Shown: in pieces, positions 20,301 through 22,602 of the stretch | How the letters are laid out: each line of letters opens with the position of its first letter | Position numbering within the stretch: position 1 is the first letter of the stretch | Assembly (NCBI GenBank): GCA_964200075.2 | Contig: CAXNAA020000326.1 | Location: 1-22,602, forward strand | Source: Sphacelaria rigidula | Lineage: Eukaryota > Phaeophyceae > Sphacelariales | Length of the DNA: 22,602 nt | Direction: 5' to 3' | Program-made: the position numbers and the translations under genes | Notes under the pieces: model-generated | The model's input: only the letters and a program-made list of their open reading frames with translations | What the model was told of the DNA's origin: nothing | Databases searched by the model: none

Positions 20301-21654
20301 TAGTGCCGGCTACGTTCTACCGGGGTTCATGCGATGCCCCCCTTGTTCCGGGCTCTTGTACCGGGGACCCCTGTTTGCCTAGGTTGCCCAAGATCCAGCT
20401 TCACAGGTTGGAACGTTTCGGGTCCGCTTATGTCTGTCACTGGCGGACCCCGTTCCTGAGACTGTTTCTCCGGCTTACATGTGTATTTGGATGTTCATTA
20501 CGCTCATACATATGTGGTCTCCACATTCAGGAGCGATGCAAGGTAACTAACTCTACATCCATGTTCAAAAATCTCGTCGGCGTCGGCTTCAACTGTGTTG
20601 GCCTTGTTGGCCTACCCCTTCCTTGATATCCACCTTTTTGCTCCGGAAAGGCGCGTACGACGAATGCTGCCGCGTTGCCCATGAAGTACGACTTGAACCC
20701 TGCCAAGTCGAGCTGGTCTTCAAAGGGCCAGCTCAGTCCCTTTACTCCCCATGACAAACGACGACATATGCATAGGTGGTAGGGCATGTGCACGTTGGTT
20801 TGACCATTGACTGAGAAAGACGCTTTGGCAGCTGGGTCTTGTATATTGCGTGAACCCTTCGTACGCCAACCTCTGCTCAGGTGGAGGATAAATGGGCCAC
20901 TCTGTACCACAAAAGATCGGAATACCCTTAGCTACAGCACCTGCCTCGAGGCATCGGGGATATGTATAGGATGGGATACAGAACGGGGTATAGGAGAATC
21001 CCTCCGCTGTTTCAACTGCGACCAGTTCGTTGTTGTGTCAGTGTTTGCTGCCATGATTGGCTTGTTGGAGACTTGGCGCATCGTGTGCATATACCCCTGA
21101 ACGCTGCAACATCCGTGTTGTGGGCAGTGCTCTCGCTGTGCGGAGCTGCCGCGCCGTCGTCACTTGGGTTGCCTCTGCGCTTGAGTACGGTCGCAGCATG
21201 AACGTGTATATATATATTTCGTAAAGCACGGGCAGGCTAGCTGGTGTGGTAAATATCCGTACTGCCGCCTCCATACATAATGCAGAGCAGAACTAGCGTC
21301 CCGTTGCCACCCCTACTCTGCCCTGCAGCGGATGTAGGCATTGCGACTATTTGGGACAAACTTGTTGCGAACTCCGTCGCACTGTATGGCTTGCTCACCT
21401 CTTCTATTACATCGTTGAGGAGTTGGCGCCCCGCCTCCAGCTCGCTACAAACATAGCACCATAGCACCATAGCACCATAGCAGCGAACGCGGACCGAAAA
21501 AAACAAGACAAAAAAATACAAAAATGAAACGACTCAACGAGGAGGCGCGGCGGATCGAATGTCCAGCAACGAAGGACAAGACTGACCGGTTGGAGCCGCT
21601 GCTTAGTTGCGCAAGGACAATTGCGAGCAGCTCCGACTCGACAGCACGCAAATG
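11264..21654 (-). CDS. GNAT-family N-acetyltransferase, multi-exon, 5' end unresolved
   Basis: GNAT enzymes move an acetyl group from acetyl-CoA to an amine. The family is seen directly: an N-terminal I-R-R-A strand and L-L-N-D-V-I-E-E helix; W-P-F-E-D; the core F-H-I-K-T-N-F-P-G-R-C-S-H; motif A with the CoA-binding R-x-x-G-x-G (19852-19869); F-N-L-V then N-E-A-S-L-R-L-W-x-x-L-G-F (motif B); and a C-terminal V-D-A-I-Q-F-Y-Y strand. Exons in order: 21654-21539, 21444-21399, 20739-20634, 20003-19783, 18929-18825, 11338-11264, about 222 codons. Every junction is GT-AG with compatible phase (2, 0, 1, 0, 0). Introns are 94, 659, 630, 853 and 7486 bp. No in-frame ATG lies in the first listed exon, so an upstream exon is missing or that exon is wrong. 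The N-F-P-G-R-C core resembles fungal and algal GNATs of small substrates, but the acceptor is unknown. Confidence 0.85.
12183..12860 (-). pseudogene. LINE reverse transcriptase C-terminal remnant, copy A
   Basis: Minus-strand pieces in shifted frames keep the order of a LINE pol C-terminus: H-L-D-T-R-V-K, L-M-N-V-I-A-P-K-L-D-Y-A-G-E-V and K-F-V-K-Q-L (about 12830-12712), then E-R-L-P-S-N-V-E-R-A-V-W-K (about 12575-12535), and a degraded tail to about 12183. Stops and frameshifts break it. The same blocks recur at 15550-15960. The non-LTR assignment comes from memory of this widespread motif set and is not from a search. Confidence 0.7.
12868..13191. repeat. Dispersed repeat, copy 1
   Basis: About 324 bp that matches 20190-20515 in the same orientation at roughly 80-85% by eye, starting TGCCGAAGGATCTCCAGAGCGAG and ending CTCATACAT. 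It lies inside the minus-strand LINE remnant, splitting its N-H-I-D-E-V part from its L-D-T-R part, so it may be an insertion or an extra LINE segment. No intact frame is shared by both copies. Confidence 0.8.
13423..13680 (-). pseudogene. LINE remnant, upstream piece
   Basis: The minus strand reads Y-W-H-A-H-I-D-E-V-I-G-K-G near 13545-13507, a block that in this LINE type sits just before the L-D-T-R-I-K block found at 12183-12860. The order and strand agree, so both are probably parts of one old LINE copy, now about 670 bp apart with the dispersed repeat between. Confidence 0.5.
14100..14370. repeat. Degenerate GTACTGTACTG array
   Basis: GTACTG, GTGTACTGTACTG and TGTACTC words recur every 20-60 bp together with CTGCTTG and ACTGCGTGT words. 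This is a decayed tandem array. Similar words occur near 2606 and 3338. Confidence 0.65.
14440..15520. repeat. 189-bp tandem repeat with nested palindromes
   Basis: The block GGACCTTGCGGTTCAT followed by CGAGCTATCGTTTGTCGAA starts at 14600, 15157, 15346 and (variant) 15476. The complete period 15157-15345 is 189 bp. The 14600-15157 gap is enlarged by an insert of about 366 bp, and the last unit is shortened to 130 bp. Each unit holds the palindrome TTGACGTCAA (14460, 15196, 15383) followed about 18 bp later by a GATATGGCATGCCATATC palindrome (perfect at 15215-15232, imperfect at 14478 and 15400). Because 189 is divisible by three, the minus strand shows a 63-residue repeated peptide, probably a by-product. 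Confidence 0.85.
14682..15047 (+). mobile_element. tRNA-derived SINE-like insertion
   Basis: Inside the tandem repeat lies about 366 bp of unrelated DNA starting with RNA polymerase III promoter boxes: A box TGGCTCAGTTGG (14699-14710) and B box GGTTCGAATCT (14743-14753), 32 bases apart as in tRNAs. Acceptor and T-arm pairing are poor, so it is not a working tRNA but looks like a SINE head. A possible duplication CCCCT flanks it. A-rich runs near 14885-14940 and a CA repeat near 15035 follow. No related LINE tail was recognised. Confidence 0.6.
15550..15960 (-). pseudogene. LINE reverse transcriptase C-terminal remnant, copy B
   Basis: Minus strand: H-L-D-T-R-I-K-R-Y-I-L-M-N-V-I-V (about 15918-15865), then M-P-R-K-R-L-P-A-V and A-V-W-N-K-V-T-K (about 15652-15580). 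It is the same family and strand as the copy at 12183-12860, sharing long DNA words such as CACATTCATCAG and TCGAGGTGCG. Stops and frameshifts make it dead. The upstream part is missing: N-A-H-V joins directly to H-L-D-T-R. Confidence 0.7.
16009..17700 (+). pseudogene. RTE-type LINE reverse transcriptase, dead
   Basis: Plus-strand reverse transcriptase blocks appear in the right order across at least three frames: E-A-L-R-A-M-V-N-G-K-A-T-G (16099-16137), I-A-A-V-W-T-S with a TAG at 16264 where relatives have Trp, T-T-D-N-M-F-L-A-Y (16454), R-F-I-D-L, S-V-D-R-T-P-L-W-E-V-L-A-R-F-G-V-P, W-F-N-V-C-Q-G-L-R-E-G (16659), then the catalytic Y-A-D-D box degraded to stop-A-D-N (16881-16892), N-L-T-V-S-E-S-K-T-E, and a C-terminal W-F-A-G ... 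E-R-R-L-P-K-R-V-M region to about 17515. The first catalytic Asp remains and the second is Asn. It is antisense to the host gene and inside its last intron. Confidence 0.85.
18825..18929 (-). CDS. Acetyltransferase exon, motif B
   Basis: A 105-bp exon from acceptor CTGAGCAG to donor CTG|GTGAGC. It encodes V-F-R-T-N-E-A-S-L-R-L-W, L-G-F and V-P-K-A-G-N-L-K-G, the classic motif B helix and turn. If the donor is not used, the frame runs to TAG at 18747-18749 and gives a different, unrelated tail of 25 residues. Confidence 0.88.
18930..19782 (-). other. 853-bp intron of the acetyltransferase gene
   Basis: Donor GTGAAC, acceptor TGCTGAGCAG. I see no repeat or gene inside it. Short frames on both strands have no domain. 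Confidence 0.65.
19783..20003 (-). CDS. Acetyltransferase exon, catalytic core and motif A
   Basis: A 221-bp exon from acceptor GCACCAG to donor TTG|GTGAAC. It contains W-G-T-F-H-I-K-T-N, F-P-G-R-C-S-H, N-G-G-F-I-T, the CoA-binding R-R-R-G-V-G and the following helix, ending F-N-L. Strongest single exon of the gene. Confidence 0.9.
20004..20633 (-). other. 630-bp intron of the acetyltransferase gene
   Basis: Donor GTGGAT, acceptor GCACCAG. It hosts copy 2 of the dispersed repeat, which takes up about half of it. Confidence 0.65.
20190..20515. repeat. Dispersed repeat, copy 2
   Basis: Matches 12868-13191 along its whole length in the same orientation; similarity stops abruptly on both sides (before CTGCCGAAGG and after CTCATACAT). 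It lies within an intron of the acetyltransferase gene. Boundaries show no clear terminal repeats or target duplication, so the element class is open. Confidence 0.8.
20634..20739 (-). CDS. Acetyltransferase exon, W-P-F-E-D region
   Basis: A 106-bp exon from acceptor GTAAAG to donor AAAAAG|GTGGAT, phase 1. It encodes G-L-S-W-P-F-E-D, then L-A-G-F-K-S-Y-F and A-F-V-V-R, the helix and strand that precede the GNAT core. Confidence 0.8.
20740..21398 (-). other. 659-bp intron of the acetyltransferase gene
   Basis: Donor GTGAGC, acceptor GTAAAG. It contains a short TA microsatellite (about 21206-21217) and no recognisable gene. Confidence 0.65.
21399..21444 (-). CDS. Acetyltransferase exon, helix 1
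   Basis: A 46-bp exon encoding E-L-E-A-G-R-Q-L-L-N-D-V-I-E-E. Acceptor is TTTGTAG, and the donor GAG|GTGAGC is strong. Joining to the 20739 exon gives V-I-E-E-G-L-S-W-P-F, typical of the family. Confidence 0.75.
21452..21483. repeat. 8-bp minisatellite, four copies
   Basis: Four CATAGCAC-type units in a row (the last one CATAGCAG). They sit in the 94-bp intron, ending 7 bp from its 3' splice site at 21445. Confidence 0.85.
21539..21654 (-). CDS. Acetyltransferase exon, N-terminal (tentative)
   Basis: Carries G-H-S-I-R-R-A-S-S, which fits the first strand of a GNAT domain. A good 3' splice site (TGCTTCTGTTGCGCAG) precedes 21654. Its donor is CTC|GTTGAG, weaker than the others, leaving a 94-bp T-rich intron. 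The phase (2) fits the next exon exactly. There is no ATG in frame back to a TAG, so this is not a complete first exon. Confidence 0.5.
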
Positions 21655-22602
21655 CTGCGCAACAGAAGCAGAGCGGAACGTTCGTCGCTACGTTGGTTAA
21701 CATGTCATTTTTTCTAACGGCCATGTTCTGCGGCAGACAGCGAAAAATCCTGATGATGTTTTTTCCCCTCCGCCGTCATTTTGAATGATAGACCTTTTGT
21801 GCGGTTCATATCTCGAATACACCATGTTGCACACATGGAGAGTAACAGGCCGGGAGAATGCTAAACCTATTCCGCAGATTTCGGGAAAATCAAATTTGGA
21901 ACGTTCCATACTTGATCGCTTTGAGGGCTTTATGCCGACAAAAGGAGGGGAGCTTGAAAAAATGACTCGTGTAACCTACATCTCTGTTCACAACCGCTAG
22001 GAGAGTAAAGAACGCGGCAGCTAGGCAACGTACAAAACAGCCAGCACGATGGGCACAAGCAATAAAAACGCAAGACACGTGCTGTGTTTGTGCGTCGTCA
22101 CAAGAAGTGGACAACAGGAATAACTCAACAGGTCTCTTTCGATCACGGCGGATAGCCGTTCTGTGTGCTGTGGATAACCGATACTTCAAATACGGGTGTA
22201 TATCGTGTAGTGAGACGTGTTCACCAGGACGAATGTGACATCGGTTGCACCTCGACCAGTGCCCTGCTCAGCCCTATTAGTTTCAGCTTGACATGTGGCC
22301 AGCAGGAACGATCATCAACGGAAAGCACCGTTTGGATCAAGACCAAATCTGGGATGCGCAAGACGACGGGCACACTCGCGCCAGAATCACCGTACATGCG
22401 AACTGCATTGCGATGAGGTTCCCAGCCGACAATTTTGGCTTTTGGAAAGCAACACCCTGCACCAGGCAGTTGCGAATGATCTCGGTTATTAAAATCGAGA
22501 CAAGTCAAATGACAAAACGTTCGGCGTCGTGGCGCCAACCGGGGGGGGGTGTACTCATGATCATGCTTGCCATAGTCATCAGACCATTGACCTCGCATCC
22601 CT
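21655..22602. other. Region upstream of the acetyltransferase gene
   Basis: This should hold the gene's promoter and any missing first exon. ATG-started minus-strand frames such as 21909-21697 exist but show no GNAT sequence, and no TATA-like or initiator motif stands out. A 125-codon minus-strand frame at 22221-22598 is open and unrecognised; it could be chance or part of another gene cut by the window end. Confidence 0.4.

Noticed and set aside
1-22602. CRISPR array, bacterial operon or viral genome
   Set aside because: No evenly spaced direct repeats with unique spacers, no dense co-directional genes, and clear spliced gene structure.

Overview
The window looks like nuclear DNA from a eukaryote with long introns and many transposons. 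Evidence: a protein gene split into at least six short exons by GT-AG introns of about 0.1 to 7.5 kb; no bacterial-style operons or ribosome binding sites; and several classes of eukaryotic mobile element (an LTR retrotransposon, two LINE families, a tRNA-derived SINE-like insert, foldback MITE-like elements, microsatellites). Intron sizes of 630-853 bp and the style of the LINE proteins fit a stramenopile alga such as a brown alga. That placement is an inference from memory and is not proven here.

Layout. 1-4039: mostly non-coding, with poly-G, CA and TA microsatellites, a pyrimidine-rich block and two weak unrecognised coding candidates. 4040-6391: an LTR retrotransposon with 280-bp LTRs that differ at one base. 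It carries only gag and protease, in one frame broken by four TAA/TAG codons and ending in TGA; it has no reverse transcriptase or integrase. 6453-7045: a very long trinucleotide low-complexity tract just after the 3' LTR. 7046-9009: nothing recognisable. 9010-10041: two copies of a foldback element, one an exactly centred 446-bp inverted repeat.

11264-21654, minus strand: the one convincing host gene, a GNAT-family N-acetyltransferase. Exons, in transcription order, are 21654-21539 (5' end unresolved), 21444-21399, 20739-20634, 20003-19783, 18929-18825 and 11338-11264. The protein reads continuously across every proposed junction with matching phase. The last intron (18824-11339, 7486 bp) separates the final 24 codons from the rest of the gene and holds most of the window's mobile DNA: minus-strand LINE remnants, a dispersed repeat that also occurs in another intron of this gene, a 189-bp tandem repeat interrupted by a SINE-like insert, and a dead RTE-type LINE in antisense orientation.

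21655-22602 lies upstream of the gene and should hold its promoter and true first exon; neither could be identified.
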